Positions 1 to 6,765 of a stretch of 29,358 bases of DNA are shown piece by piece; position 1 is the stretch's first letter; each line of letters starts with the position of its first letter. Source of the stretch: SCUN01 sp964343975 (lineage in GTDB: Bacteria > Acidobacteriota > Vicinamibacteria > Vicinamibacterales > SCN-69-37); contig CAYFLU010000017.1 of the NCBI GenBank assembly GCA_964343975.1, positions 1 to 29,358 of the forward strand. The letters are read 5' to 3'. Under the pieces are notes generated by a model. That model saw only the letters and a program-made list of their open reading frames with translations. It made no database searches and was not told where the DNA came from. The translations under genes were made by a program, and so were the position numbers.

Positions 1-1733
1 GCCGCGGCGTGATCTGTCCGCGTGTCCACGAGCGCGTGCATGTCGAGGTCTGCGTCCACGTCGAGGACGAGGCGCGTCACATGCACCGCGCGGCGCTGCC
101 CGAGCCGGTCTACGCGGCCCGCGCGCTGTTCGAGCCGCACCGGATTCCACGGCACATCCACGTGCACGACCCAGCGCGCGCGTTGCTGCAGGTTCAGGCC
201 CTGCGCGGCCACATCGGTCGCGACGAGCACGCGCACGCGCCCGGCGGTGAAGGCCTCGAGCGCGCGACGCAGGTCGGCAGGATCGAGTCCGCCGTGCACG
301 AAGGCCGCTGCGACGTGCCGCCGCACGAGCGCGTCCGCGACCCACTCGAGCGTGTCGCGGAATTCGGTGAACAGAATCAGCGGCTCGCGTGTGCGCGTGA
401 TCAGCGCGGTGAGTCGCGCGAGCTTTCTCGACGTCCGCATGGCCGCGTCCGCCGCGGCGCCCAAACGCCGCAGCCACGCGCGTTCCCGCTCGCGCGGCAA
501 CCCCAACGTCATCGTGAGCGCCACGTCGCCTTCGCCATCACCGAAGTCGAACTGCGGCTGCACCGCGTCGGGCGGTGCCGAGGGCGCGTCGAGCCAGACC
601 AGGCGCCGCGACACGGTGCGCGCCAGTGCCTGCGCGCTCGACAACGCGCGCTTGCGCAGCACCGCCAGGAAGAGCCGCGTGGCGTCGGCGGCCGAGGCGT
701 CGGCCGCACGCCACGCGGCGCGCTCGAACGCGGTGAGCAGCACGAACACCTGCTGCTCCTCGGCCGAGGGCACGAGGCGCAGCGTGCGCGTGCGGCGATG
801 CGACGGCCGGCCGATCTCCTCACGCGAGCGCCGAAACGCGATGAGCGGCTCGGTGTCGTCGAGCGCGCCGAGGCGCAGGATGGCGGCGCCATCGTCGAGA
901 CCAGAGAACGGTGTCGCGGTGAGGAGCAGCGCGCGGCGGCCAACGGACGCCAGGCGATGCGCGGCCTCGCGCCGGTCGGACGCGCCTGTCATCAGGTGGG
1001 CTTCGTCGATCACGACGAGGTCCCACGGTCGCGTGGGCAGCGCGTCGAGGATGTGATCCTGCTTGATGAAGTCGATCGACGCGATCCACACGCCGTCGAG
1101 CGACCACGGCGACACGTGGCGCGGCAGGGCCGGCGCGAGGGCGGCGAGCGCGGGTGCGTCGGCGAGGCGTGCGTCGACGCCGCAGCGCGCACGCAGTTCG
1201 TCGCGCCACTGCTCGCGCAGGTGTCCGGGCGTGATGATCAGCACGCGCGCTGCTTCGCCGCGGCGGAGCAGTTCCGCGATCGCGAGCCCCGCCTGAATCG
1301 TCTTGCCCAGACCGACGGCGTCGGCGATCAGGATGCGGCGGTAGCCGTCGCGGAGCGCGAGCAGCGGCTCGAGTTGGTGTGGCAGCAGCGTGACGGCGGC
1401 GTCAATCGCCGCGAGCGGCAGCGTGACGTGTTCCGCGCGTGCACGCAGTCCGTCGCAGGCGGCGCGCCATCGCTGGCGTCGCACGCGCCGGAGGCGCGAC
1501 CGTGTGTGATCGCGCTCGATGCGGTCGAACGGCGCGAGAAACGTCACGGTGGCGCCGGCGTCGCGTGGCCCGAGGGCCACCGCGTCGACGCGCGCCACCC
1601 CGGGCGCGATCACCACGCGCGCCACGCGCCAGCGCGCGTGCCGGATCGAGACGATAGTGCCGGGTGGCGGAAGCAGTGGCACGAATTGCGTACTCCCCGG
1701 CTGCGCCGCGTCGCAGAAATTGCGTACGCGCAT
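1..1733 (-). CDS. SNF2/RapA-type DEAD/DEAH-box helicase, C-terminus cut by window edge
   Basis: The minus strand stays open from the ATG at 1733 to base 1, so at least 577 codons are present and the C-terminus lies outside the window. Visible superfamily 2 helicase motifs, numbered from the ATG: Walker A AVGLGKT with Lys near residue 144; DEAH box VVIDEAHL near 243; motif III LLLTATPF; then a helicase C-terminal domain with ILFTEFRDTLEWVADAL, VATDVAAQGLNLQ and the motif VI signature QRAGRVDRLGQ. This is the Swi2/Snf2 layout of RapA/HepA-like ATPases that remodel protein-nucleic acid complexes; whether it acts on RNA polymerase, in repair or in defence cannot be told. The start is uncertain: a GTG at 1682 directly precedes a conserved-looking N-terminus (VPLLPPPGTIVSIRH), and a repeated 10-mer lies between the two candidates. 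It is downstream of queF on the same strand, across a hairpin. Confidence 0.88.
   Translation of the reverse strand, partial: MRVRNFCDAAQPGSTQFVPLLPPPGTIVSIRHARWRVARVVIAPGVARVDAVALGPRDAGATVTFLAPFDRIERDHTRSRLRRVRRQRWRAACDGLRARAEHVTLPLAAIDAAVTLLPHQLEPLLALRDGYRRILIADAVGLGKTIQAGLAIAELLRRGEAARVLIITPGHLREQWRDELRARCGVDARLADAPALAALAPALPRHVSPWSLDGVWIASIDFIKQDHILDALPTRPWDLVVIDEAHLMTGASDRREAAHRLASVGRRALLLTATPFSGLDDGAAILRLGALDDTEPLIAFRRSREEIGRPSHRRTRTLRLVPSAEEQQVFVLLTAFERAAWRAADASAADATRLFLAVLRKRALSSAQALARTVSRRLVWLDAPSAPPDAVQPQFDFGDGEGDVALTMTLGLPRERERAWLRRLGAAADAAMRTSRKLARLTALITRTREPLILFTEFRDTLEWVADALVRRHVAAAFVHGGLDPADLRRALEAFTAGRVRVLVATDVAAQGLNLQQRARWVVHVDVPWNPVRLEQRAGRVDRLGQRRAVHVTRLVLDVDADLDMHALVDTRTDHAA
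1684..1727. repeat. 10-bp direct repeat near the helicase start
   Basis: AATTGCGTAC occurs at 1684-1693 and again at 1718-1727, 34 nt apart. Both copies lie between the two candidate starts of the minus-strand helicase (ATG 1733, GTG 1682). They could be an operator or promoter repeat if GTG 1682 is the true start, or a coincidence inside coding sequence. Confidence 0.4.
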
Positions 1734-1777
1734 CGCGCCGCCGGGGGCGCGACGTCAGCCGAGGACGTACGGGAGCA

Positions 1778-1794
1778 AGGGGCGTGCCGCCCCT
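1778..1794 (-). terminator. Hairpin after queF
   Basis: A perfect 7-bp stem (AGGGGCG/CGCCCCT) with a 3-nt loop lies just past the queF stop on the minus strand. It is followed by a mixed pyrimidine stretch rather than a clean U tract. It could end queF transcription before the helicase gene. Moderate support only. Confidence 0.45.
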
Positions 1795-1797
1795 GGT

Positions 1798-2142
1798 CTA
1801 CCGCGCCGGGTGTGTGACGACGACGTTGGTGGTGATGCCGCCGCGGGCGGTGAAGCGGCCTTCGACGGTCATCCGCTTCGGCGCGCAGGCGGCCACAAGA
1901 TCATCGAGGATCTTGTTGGTCGCTGCTTCATAGAAGATGCCCTGATTGCGGTAGGCGAGCATGTAGTACTTGAGCGCCTTCAGCTCGATGCAGGTCGTGT
2001 CGGGCGTGTAGGTGATCACGATTTCGCCGAAGTCGGGCAAGCCCGTCTTCGGGCACATCGACGTGAACTCCGGACAGCGGATTTCAATCGTGTAGTCGCG
2101 TTCAGGTCGCGGGTTCGGGAAGGTTTCGAGTGTGCCGTTCAT
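1798..2142 (-). CDS. queF: NADPH-dependent 7-cyano-7-deazaguanine reductase (type I)
   Basis: QueF reduces the nitrile of preQ0 to the aminomethyl group of preQ1 in cytoplasmic queuosine tRNA biosynthesis. The 114-residue protein has the unimodular type I architecture. The QueF signature is present as ELKALKYY (residues 53-60). The catalytic cysteine is Cys30 in SMCPKTGLPDFG, and the general-acid Asp is Asp37. The frame is open further upstream to 2208, but the ATG at 2142 gives the family-typical N-terminus (MNGTLETFPNPRPERDY) and sits exactly 6 nt after a TACTGT box, so it is preferred. It is divergent from the HU gene, whose promoter overlaps its own. No other queuosine gene is in the window. 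Confidence 0.95.
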   Translation of the reverse strand: MNGTLETFPNPRPERDYTIEIRCPEFTSMCPKTGLPDFGEIVITYTPDTTCIELKALKYYMLAYRNQGIFYEAATNKILDDLVAACAPKRMTVEGRFTARGGITTNVVVTHPAR

Positions 2143-2145
2143 CGT

Positions 2146-2174
2146 TTGACAGTACTCCGTGCCAGCACTACGAT
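2146..2174 (+). promoter_or_regulatory. Sigma70-type promoter of the HU gene
   Basis: A perfect TTGACA (2146-2151), a 17-nt spacer and TACGAT (2169-2174) form the best housekeeping promoter in the window. Initiation near 2181 would leave a leader of about 50 nt containing the ribosome binding site AGGAGA at 2220-2225. Confidence 0.75.
2149..2154 (-). promoter_or_regulatory. queF -10 box, leaderless type
   Basis: TACTGT reads on the minus strand and is followed by exactly 6 nt (CAAACG) and then the queF ATG, so transcription should begin at or beside the start codon. The box overlaps the -35 element of the divergent HU promoter, so the two promoters probably exclude each other. Confidence 0.6.
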
Positions 2175-2231
2175 ACCGACCGCTCTCGGATTTGCCAACA
2201 CCACACACGCAATCCGTTCAGGAGACAGGGA

Positions 2232-2531
2232 ATGGCCGACGCGCGTCGCATGGGAAAAATGGAGCTCTTTGCGCACTTCGCCGAGAAGTTCGACATGAAG
2301 CGCACGGTCGCGCGCGACTTCTTCGATGAGCTCCTCGTGCTCTCGGAGAGCGAGCTCAAGCGCTCGGGCGAGTTCGTGGTCCCCGGCATCTGCAAGCTCG
2401 TCGTGCAGAAGCGCAAGGCGCGGCAGGGACGCAATCCGGCCACCGGCGAGATGATCGACATTCCCGCGAAGACCGTCGTCAAGGCCCGCATCGCCAAGCA
2501 GCTCAAAGACGCTGTTCTGCCGCGCAAGTAG
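2232..2531 (+). CDS. HU-family DNA-binding protein
   Basis: The 99-residue protein matches the length and fold pattern of the HU/IHF family of nucleoid-associated histone-like proteins, which bind and bend DNA as dimers. The N-terminal helices (ELFAHFAEKFDMKRTVARDF) are followed by a beta region with VPGICKLVVQKRKARQG and the diagnostic arm motif GRNPATGE, then a C-terminal helix (KARIAKQLKDAVL). The ATG at 2232 is chosen over upstream in-frame codons because AGGAGA lies 6 nt before it and because the HU domain begins there. The gene has its own strong promoter. The short extension before the domain (MADARRMGKM) is basic. HU versus IHF cannot be separated by eye. Confidence 0.95.
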   Translation: MADARRMGKMELFAHFAEKFDMKRTVARDFFDELLVLSESELKRSGEFVVPGICKLVVQKRKARQGRNPATGEMIDIPAKTVVKARIAKQLKDAVLPRK

Positions 2532-2562
2532 TTCGGCCGCCCGCATAAGGGCTGCCCTCCGG

Positions 2563-2568
2563 TAACAT
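2563..2568 (+). promoter_or_regulatory. lpdA -10 box, leaderless type
   Basis: TAACAT is followed by exactly 6 nt (TAGGGC) and the lpdA GTG. No -35 match and no Shine-Dalgarno sequence are visible. The predicted transcript starts at the start codon. Confidence 0.55.
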
Positions 2569-2574
2569 TAGGGC

Positions 2575-3993
2575 GTGGCAAACGAATTCGATGTGGTCGT
2601 CATCGGGGCCGGCACGGGCGGGTATGTGGCGGCCATTCGCGCTTCGCAACTCGGTCTCTCGGTCGCCGTCGTGGAACGCGCGCCGCAACTGGGCGGCACC
2701 TGCCTCGTGTGGGGCTGCATTCCGACCAAGGCGCTCCTCGAAAATGCGCATGCGCTGAAGGTCGCGCAGGAAGCGGCCGAGTGGGGCGTCACCGGCGTGT
2801 CCTCGCCCGCCATCGACATGGCCCGCGTGCACGCGCGCAAGAACAAGATCGTCACCGGCCTCACCAAGGGCATCGAGTTCCTCTTCAAGAAGAACAACAT
2901 CGAGTGGATCAAGGGGTCGGCCCGTCTGCTCGGCAAGGGCAAGGTCGAGGTGACCGGCGCCGACGCGCGCACCCTCACCGCCAAGAAAGAGATCATCGTC
3001 GCCACCGGCTCCTCGCCGCGGAGCGTGCCGGGGATCGAGATCGACAAGACCCACATCATCACGAGCGACCAGGCGATCCATCTGCCGAGCGTGCCGAAGC
3101 GGCTCGCGATCATGGGCAGCGGCGCGGTGGGCGTGGAGTTCGCGTCGATCTACAAGCGCTTTGGCGCGGAGGTCACGATCATCGAGTTGATGCCGCGCCT
3201 CGTGCCGAACGAAGACGAGGCGGTGTCGGCGGAGTTGGCGAAGGCGTTCAAGAAGCGCGGCATCGCGTCGAAGGTCGGCACCAAGGTGACGTCGGCCAAG
3301 GTCAAGAGCGGTGAAGTGCACATCGAGATGGCGGACGGCGCGGGCAAGACCGAGTCGCTCGTGGTGGATGTGCTGCTCGTGGCGACGGGCCGCGGCCCGG
3401 TCACGGAAGGCCTGGGCGCGAAGGAAGTGGGCCTCGCGATCGACGAGCGCGGTTACATCAAGGTCGACAAGGACTTCCGCACGAACGTGGCCGGGATCTC
3501 CGCGATTGGCGATGTCATCACGTTCGGCACCGGCGCACACGCGCAGCTCGCGCACCTGTCATCGGCCGAAGGCGTGAACCTCGCCGAGCGCATCGCCGGC
3601 AAGAACCCGCCGCCGATCAACTACGATCAGATCCCGGGCTGCACGTACTGCGATCCGGAGATCGGCAGCATCGGTCTCACGGAAGCCGAAGCGAAGAAGC
3701 GCGGCTACGACGTCGTCGTCGGCCAGTTCCCGTTCGGCGTGCTGGGGCGCGCGAAGATCGCCGGCGAAATCGACGGCTTCGTGAAGATCGTCGCCGACAA
3801 GAAGTACGACGAAGTGCTGGGCGTGCACATGATCGGGCCGCGCGCCACGGAGCTCGTGGCCGAAGCCGGCCTCGCGCTCAAGCTCGAGTCCACGGTCGAA
3901 GAGTTGATTCGCACCATCCACGCGCATCCGACGATGTCGGAGGCGGTGGCCGAGGCCGCGCACGCGGTGCATGGCTCGGCGATACATATGTAA
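2575..3993 (+). CDS. lpdA: Dihydrolipoyl dehydrogenase (E3)
   Basis: This flavoprotein reoxidises the dihydrolipoyl arm of 2-oxo acid dehydrogenase complexes or the glycine cleavage system, passing electrons to NAD+. At 472 residues it is the normal family length. The FAD-binding motif VVVIGAGTGGYVAAIRA lies at residues 7-23, the redox-active disulfide is Cys43/Cys48 in GGTCLVWGCIPTK, the NAD-binding motif IMGSGAVGVEFASI lies in mid-protein, a second FAD motif reads GISAIGDV, and the C-terminal catalytic HAHPTMSEA carries the His-Glu dyad. The GTG start fits the FAD motif and the TAACAT box 6 nt upstream. It is followed, after a repeat-bearing gap of about 75 nt, by the E2 gene, so it probably serves that complex. 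Confidence 0.96.
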   Translation: MANEFDVVVIGAGTGGYVAAIRASQLGLSVAVVERAPQLGGTCLVWGCIPTKALLENAHALKVAQEAAEWGVTGVSSPAIDMARVHARKNKIVTGLTKGIEFLFKKNNIEWIKGSARLLGKGKVEVTGADARTLTAKKEIIVATGSSPRSVPGIEIDKTHIITSDQAIHLPSVPKRLAIMGSGAVGVEFASIYKRFGAEVTIIELMPRLVPNEDEAVSAELAKAFKKRGIASKVGTKVTSAKVKSGEVHIEMADGAGKTESLVVDVLLVATGRGPVTEGLGAKEVGLAIDERGYIKVDKDFRTNVAGISAIGDVITFGTGAHAQLAHLSSAEGVNLAERIAGKNPPPINYDQIPGCTYCDPEIGSIGLTEAEAKKRGYDVVVGQFPFGVLGRAKIAGEIDGFVKIVADKKYDEVLGVHMIGPRATELVAEAGLALKLESTVEELIRTIHAHPTMSEAVAEAAHAVHGSAIHM

Positions 3994-4000
3994 GAGAAAA

Positions 4001-4054
4001 GTGCGAAGGTACGAAGGTGCGAAAGTTCCGAAGTGCAAGGTGCGAAAGTGCAAC
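4001..4054 (+). repeat. Degenerate ~8-bp tandem repeat between lpdA and the E2 gene
   Basis: About seven copies of a unit close to GTGCGAAG fill nearly the whole gap: GTGCGAAG, GTACGAAG, GTGCGAAA, GTTCCGAA, GTGCAAG, GTGCGAAA, GTGCAAC. The repeat is not palindromic, ends 14 nt before the E2 ATG, and is much richer in A than its surroundings. Function unknown. Confidence 0.85.
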
Positions 4055-4068
4055 ACCTATGAGGTTTT

Positions 4069-5325
4069 ATGGCTGCTGAAGTCACGATGCCGCAGATGGG
4101 CGAGTCGATCGCCGAGGGCACGATCGTCCGCTGGGTGAAGAAGGTCGGCGATGCCGTCGACAAGGACGAGCCGCTCTTTGAGATTTCCACCGACAAGGTC
4201 GACGCGGAGATTCCGGCGCCCGCGGCGGGTGTGCTGCTCGAGATTCTCGCGAAAGAGGGCGAGACCGTGCCGGTGAACTCCGTGGTGGCGCGGATCGGTT
4301 CGCCGGATGAAGCGTCGGCGACGCCGGCGGCGCCGGCGGTTGCGGCTCCGGCGGCGGCACCTGTGGCGTCCGCGCCTGCTGCGCCTGTGGCGGCGGCCGC
4401 GGTGCCGGCGCCTGCGGCGCCGCTCACGCTCGGTGATGTGCGGCGGCAGCGGTCCTCGCCGGTGGTGCGCAAGATCGCGAAGGAGCACGGCGTCGACTTC
4501 ACGCAGCTCGAGGGTTCAGGCATTGCGGGTCGCGTGACGAAGAAGGACATTCTCACGGCGATCGAGAAGGGCACGGCGCGCCCGGCCGGCAGTGCGGCCG
4601 AGCCGGCGCCGTTGCCGCGGCCGGCGTCGATGGCGGGTGATCGCGTCGAGAAGATGTCGATCATGCGCAAGAAGATCGCGGACCACATGGTCATGTCGAT
4701 CCGCACGTCGCCGCATGTGTACTCCGCGTACGAAGTCGACTTCAGCCGCTTCGAGGCCTTCCGCCGCAAGCACAAGGACGACTACGAGGCGCGCGGCGCG
4801 AAGCTGACCTACACGTCGCTCATCGCGAAGGCCACGGTCGACACGATTCGCGAGTTCCCCTTCACCAACGCGTCGATCGACGGCGAGCAGATCATCTACC
4901 GCCGCGACATCAACCTCGGCATTGCCGTGGCGCTCGACCAGGGGCTGCTCGTGCCGGTGATCAAGAACGCCGACGAGAAGAACCTGCTCGGCCTCAGCCG
5001 CAGCGTGGCGGATCTGGCGGCACGGGCGCGGTCGAAGAAACTCAGCCCGGATGAAGTGCAGGGCGGGACGTTCACGATCACGAACCCCGGTATCTTCGGC
5101 GCGCTGTTCGGTCTGCCGATCATCAGCCAGCCGCAGGTCGCGATTCTCGGCGTGGGCTCGATCGACAAGCGCGTTGTGGTGCTCGACGGCGACGTGATGG
5201 CGATCCGGCCGATGTGTTACTTCACGCTCGGCTACGACCATCGCCTCATCGACGGCGCCGACGCCGGCCGGTTCCTCGCGCGCCTCAAGGAGCGCGTGCA
5301 GGACTTCGACGAGAAGGACGCGTAA
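4069..5325 (+). CDS. 2-oxo acid dehydrogenase E2, dihydrolipoamide acyltransferase
   Basis: E2 forms the core of a 2-oxo acid dehydrogenase complex and transfers the acyl group from its lipoyl arm to CoA. The 418-residue protein has one lipoyl domain (residues 1-80) with Lys43 in FEISTDKVDAEIPAP as the attachment site, an Ala/Pro-rich flexible linker (about 85-118), a peripheral subunit-binding domain (about 125-165, SSPVVRKIAKEHGVD) and a catalytic domain with the active-site motif DHRLIDG (His391, Asp395). Substrate (pyruvate, 2-oxoglutarate or branched-chain 2-oxo acid) cannot be fixed from the sequence, and no E1 gene is nearby. The upstream lpdA supplies E3 and the downstream lipB makes the lipoyl precursor. 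A GAGG lies 4 nt before the ATG. Confidence 0.94.
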   Translation: MAAEVTMPQMGESIAEGTIVRWVKKVGDAVDKDEPLFEISTDKVDAEIPAPAAGVLLEILAKEGETVPVNSVVARIGSPDEASATPAAPAVAAPAAAPVASAPAAPVAAAAVPAPAAPLTLGDVRRQRSSPVVRKIAKEHGVDFTQLEGSGIAGRVTKKDILTAIEKGTARPAGSAAEPAPLPRPASMAGDRVEKMSIMRKKIADHMVMSIRTSPHVYSAYEVDFSRFEAFRRKHKDDYEARGAKLTYTSLIAKATVDTIREFPFTNASIDGEQIIYRRDINLGIAVALDQGLLVPVIKNADEKNLLGLSRSVADLAARARSKKLSPDEVQGGTFTITNPGIFGALFGLPIISQPQVAILGVGSIDKRVVVLDGDVMAIRPMCYFTLGYDHRLIDGADAGRFLARLKERVQDFDEKDA

Positions 5326-5334
5326 AGGCGCCAC

Positions 5335-6018
5335 GTGACGCCGATCGTTGTCCGCCGCCTCGGGCGCGTGTCGTACGAGGACGGACTCGCGCTGCAAGCC
5401 GAGCTCGTCGAGGCGCGCCGCGCCGGCACGATCGGCAACACGTTGTTGCTGCTCGAGCATCCGCCCGTCATCACCCTCGGCGTGAAGACGCGTCAGGGCC
5501 CGAAACACATCGTCGCGACCGACACCGAGCTGGCCGCCGAGGGCGTCACCGTCCACGAGACCGGACGCGGCGGCGACGTGACGTATCACGGCCCCGGCCA
5601 GCTCGTCGGCTATCCGATCTTCGATCTCAACCCCGACCGCCGCGATGTGCACAAGTACGTGCGCGACATCGAGGAGGTCCTCATCCGCGCGCTGGCGCCC
5701 TTCGGCATCGAGGGCCGTCGTGTGGACGGTCTCACGGGCGTATGGGTCGGCGCGAGTGGACGGGAAGAGAAAATCGCCGCCATCGGCATCCGCATCAGCC
5801 GGTGGATCACGAGCCACGGCTTTGCGCTCAATGTGGCAACCGATCTCGACCACTTCAAGTTGATCGTGCCGTGCGGCATCGTGGATCGCGGCGTCACGTC
5901 GCTGTCGAAGCACCTCGGACGTCCCGTGAGCCTGCGTGAAGCGGAAGTCGCGGTGGTGGCGGCGTTCGCGGAGGTGTTTGCCACATCGACGACGTGGAGC
6001 CCCGGGACCGCTGTGTGA
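5335..6018 (+). CDS. lipB: Lipoyl(octanoyl) transferase
   Basis: LipB moves octanoate from acyl carrier protein to the lipoyl-domain lysine of E2-type proteins, the first step of endogenous lipoylation. Family hallmarks are visible: the signature GRGGDVTYHGPGQLVGYP (residues 77-94), the conserved lysine Lys146 in EEKIAAIGIRI, and the thioester-forming Cys180 in IVPCGI. At 227 residues it is slightly longer than the core because of a low-complexity tail (TSTTWSPGTAV). The start is a GTG 9 nt after the E2 stop, so the two are almost certainly co-transcribed; the product modifies the upstream protein. lipA is not in the window. Confidence 0.95.
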   Translation: MTPIVVRRLGRVSYEDGLALQAELVEARRAGTIGNTLLLLEHPPVITLGVKTRQGPKHIVATDTELAAEGVTVHETGRGGDVTYHGPGQLVGYPIFDLNPDRRDVHKYVRDIEEVLIRALAPFGIEGRRVDGLTGVWVGASGREEKIAAIGIRISRWITSHGFALNVATDLDHFKLIVPCGIVDRGVTSLSKHLGRPVSLREAEVAVVAAFAEVFATSTTWSPGTAV

Positions 6019-6052
6019 CTCTGGAGCCAGGGCCCGCAGTTGGCCCCTGGAG

Positions 6053-6074
6053 CCCCGGGCCTTCAGGCCCGGGG
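6053..6074 (+). terminator. Strong GC hairpin between lipB and pdxH
   Basis: A perfect 10-bp inverted repeat (CCCCGGGCCT/AGGCCCGGGG) with a 2-nt centre follows a second imperfect inverted repeat at about 6026-6050. There is no U tract. It lies 25-55 nt past the lipB stop and only 3 nt before the pdxH -10 box. GGAGCCCCGGG also occurs at the end of lipB (5998-6008), so this may be a dispersed palindromic element rather than a classic terminator. Confidence 0.5.
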
Positions 6075-6077
6075 ATG

Positions 6078-6083
6078 TAACAT
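6078..6083 (+). promoter_or_regulatory. pdxH -10 box, leaderless type
   Basis: TAACAT, the same hexamer as before lpdA, with exactly 6 nt (CAGTGC) to the pdxH ATG and no Shine-Dalgarno sequence. No -35 element is seen; the region where it would lie is the GC hairpin. Confidence 0.55.
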
Positions 6084-6089
6084 CAGTGC

Positions 6090-6728
6090 ATGAGCGACAT
6101 CGCCAATCTGCGGCGCGACTACACGCGAGCCCACCTGCGTCGCGAGGATCTCGATCCGAATCCGTTTGCGCAGTTCAAGACGTGGCTCGATGCCGCGATC
6201 GACGCGAAGATTCCCGATGCCAACGCGATGAGCATCGCGACCGTGTCGGCCGACGGCCAGCCGTCGCTGCGGACGGTGCTGCTCAAAGGTGTCAGCGAGA
6301 GCGGCTTTGTGTTCTTCACGAACCTCGAGAGCGTGAAGGCCACCGAGATTGGCGGCAACCCGCACGTGGCGCTGCTGTTCTTTTGGCGGGAATTCGAGCG
6401 CCAGATCAAGATTCAGGGCACGGCCGAACGGCTGCCGATGGCCGACGTGGCGAAGTACTTCTTCTCGCGTCCGCGCGAGAGCCGGATCGCCGCGTGGGTC
6501 TCGCCGCAGAGCCGCGTGATCGAAGCGCGTCAGGCGCTCGAGCGGAAGTTCGACGAGATGCTGAAGAAGTTCGGCGACGGCGAGATTCCCGTACCGTCGT
6601 TCTGGGGCGGGTTTCGGGTCGTGCCCTCGTCCATCGAGTTCTGGCAGGGCGGTGCCAGCCGCCTGCACGACCGGTTCAAATACTTCCGCGACGGCGACGG
6701 CTGGCGCATCGACAATCTCGCCCCGTAG
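6090..6728 (+). CDS. pdxH: Pyridoxine/pyridoxamine 5'-phosphate oxidase
   Basis: PdxH is an FMN enzyme that oxidises pyridoxine or pyridoxamine 5'-phosphate to pyridoxal 5'-phosphate. The 212-residue length is typical. Family blocks are all present: the N-terminal DPNPFAQFKTWLDAA; the FMN-binding region with MSIATVSADGQPSLRTVLLK and GFVFFTNLES; ESRIAAWVSPQS; and the C-terminal signature FWGGFRVVPSSIEFWQGG followed by SRLHDRF, which contains the PLP-contacting Arg and His. The ATG is 6 nt from a TAACAT box. It appears to be a single-gene unit between lipB and an unrelated exported protein. Confidence 0.96.
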   Translation: MSDIANLRRDYTRAHLRREDLDPNPFAQFKTWLDAAIDAKIPDANAMSIATVSADGQPSLRTVLLKGVSESGFVFFTNLESVKATEIGGNPHVALLFFWREFERQIKIQGTAERLPMADVAKYFFSRPRESRIAAWVSPQSRVIEARQALERKFDEMLKKFGDGEIPVPSFWGGFRVVPSSIEFWQGGASRLHDRFKYFRDGDGWRIDNLAP

Positions 6729-6742
6729 TTTCGCACCCGGTG

Positions 6743-6748
6743 TAACAT
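6743..6748 (+). promoter_or_regulatory. Candidate -10 box of the metzincin-like gene
   Basis: A third TAACAT, here 17 nt before the ATG at 6766, with a Shine-Dalgarno GGGAG (6755-6759) between. This would give a short leader of about 11 nt rather than a leaderless message. Confidence 0.4.
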
Positions 6749-6765
6749 CCGCGCGGGAGCTATTC

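Noticed and set aside
9..1817. 602-codon open frame on the plus strand
   Set aside because: Its product is Arg/His-rich with no domain, while the opposite strand encodes clear helicase motifs (GLGKT, DEAH, QRAGRVDRLGQ) over the same bases. It is a high-GC shadow.
2143..2231. preQ1 riboswitch upstream of queF
   Set aside because: The queF promoter box leaves no leader, and no aptamer-like hairpin with an A-rich tail is visible before its ATG.
2575..3993. Mercuric reductase or glutathione reductase instead of LpdA
   Set aside because: No N-terminal heavy-metal domain or C-terminal vicinal cysteines, and the E2 and lipB neighbours fit dihydrolipoyl dehydrogenase.
4001..4054. Short CRISPR-like array
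   Set aside because: Units are about 8 bp, adjacent and degenerate, with no spacers and no cas genes nearby.
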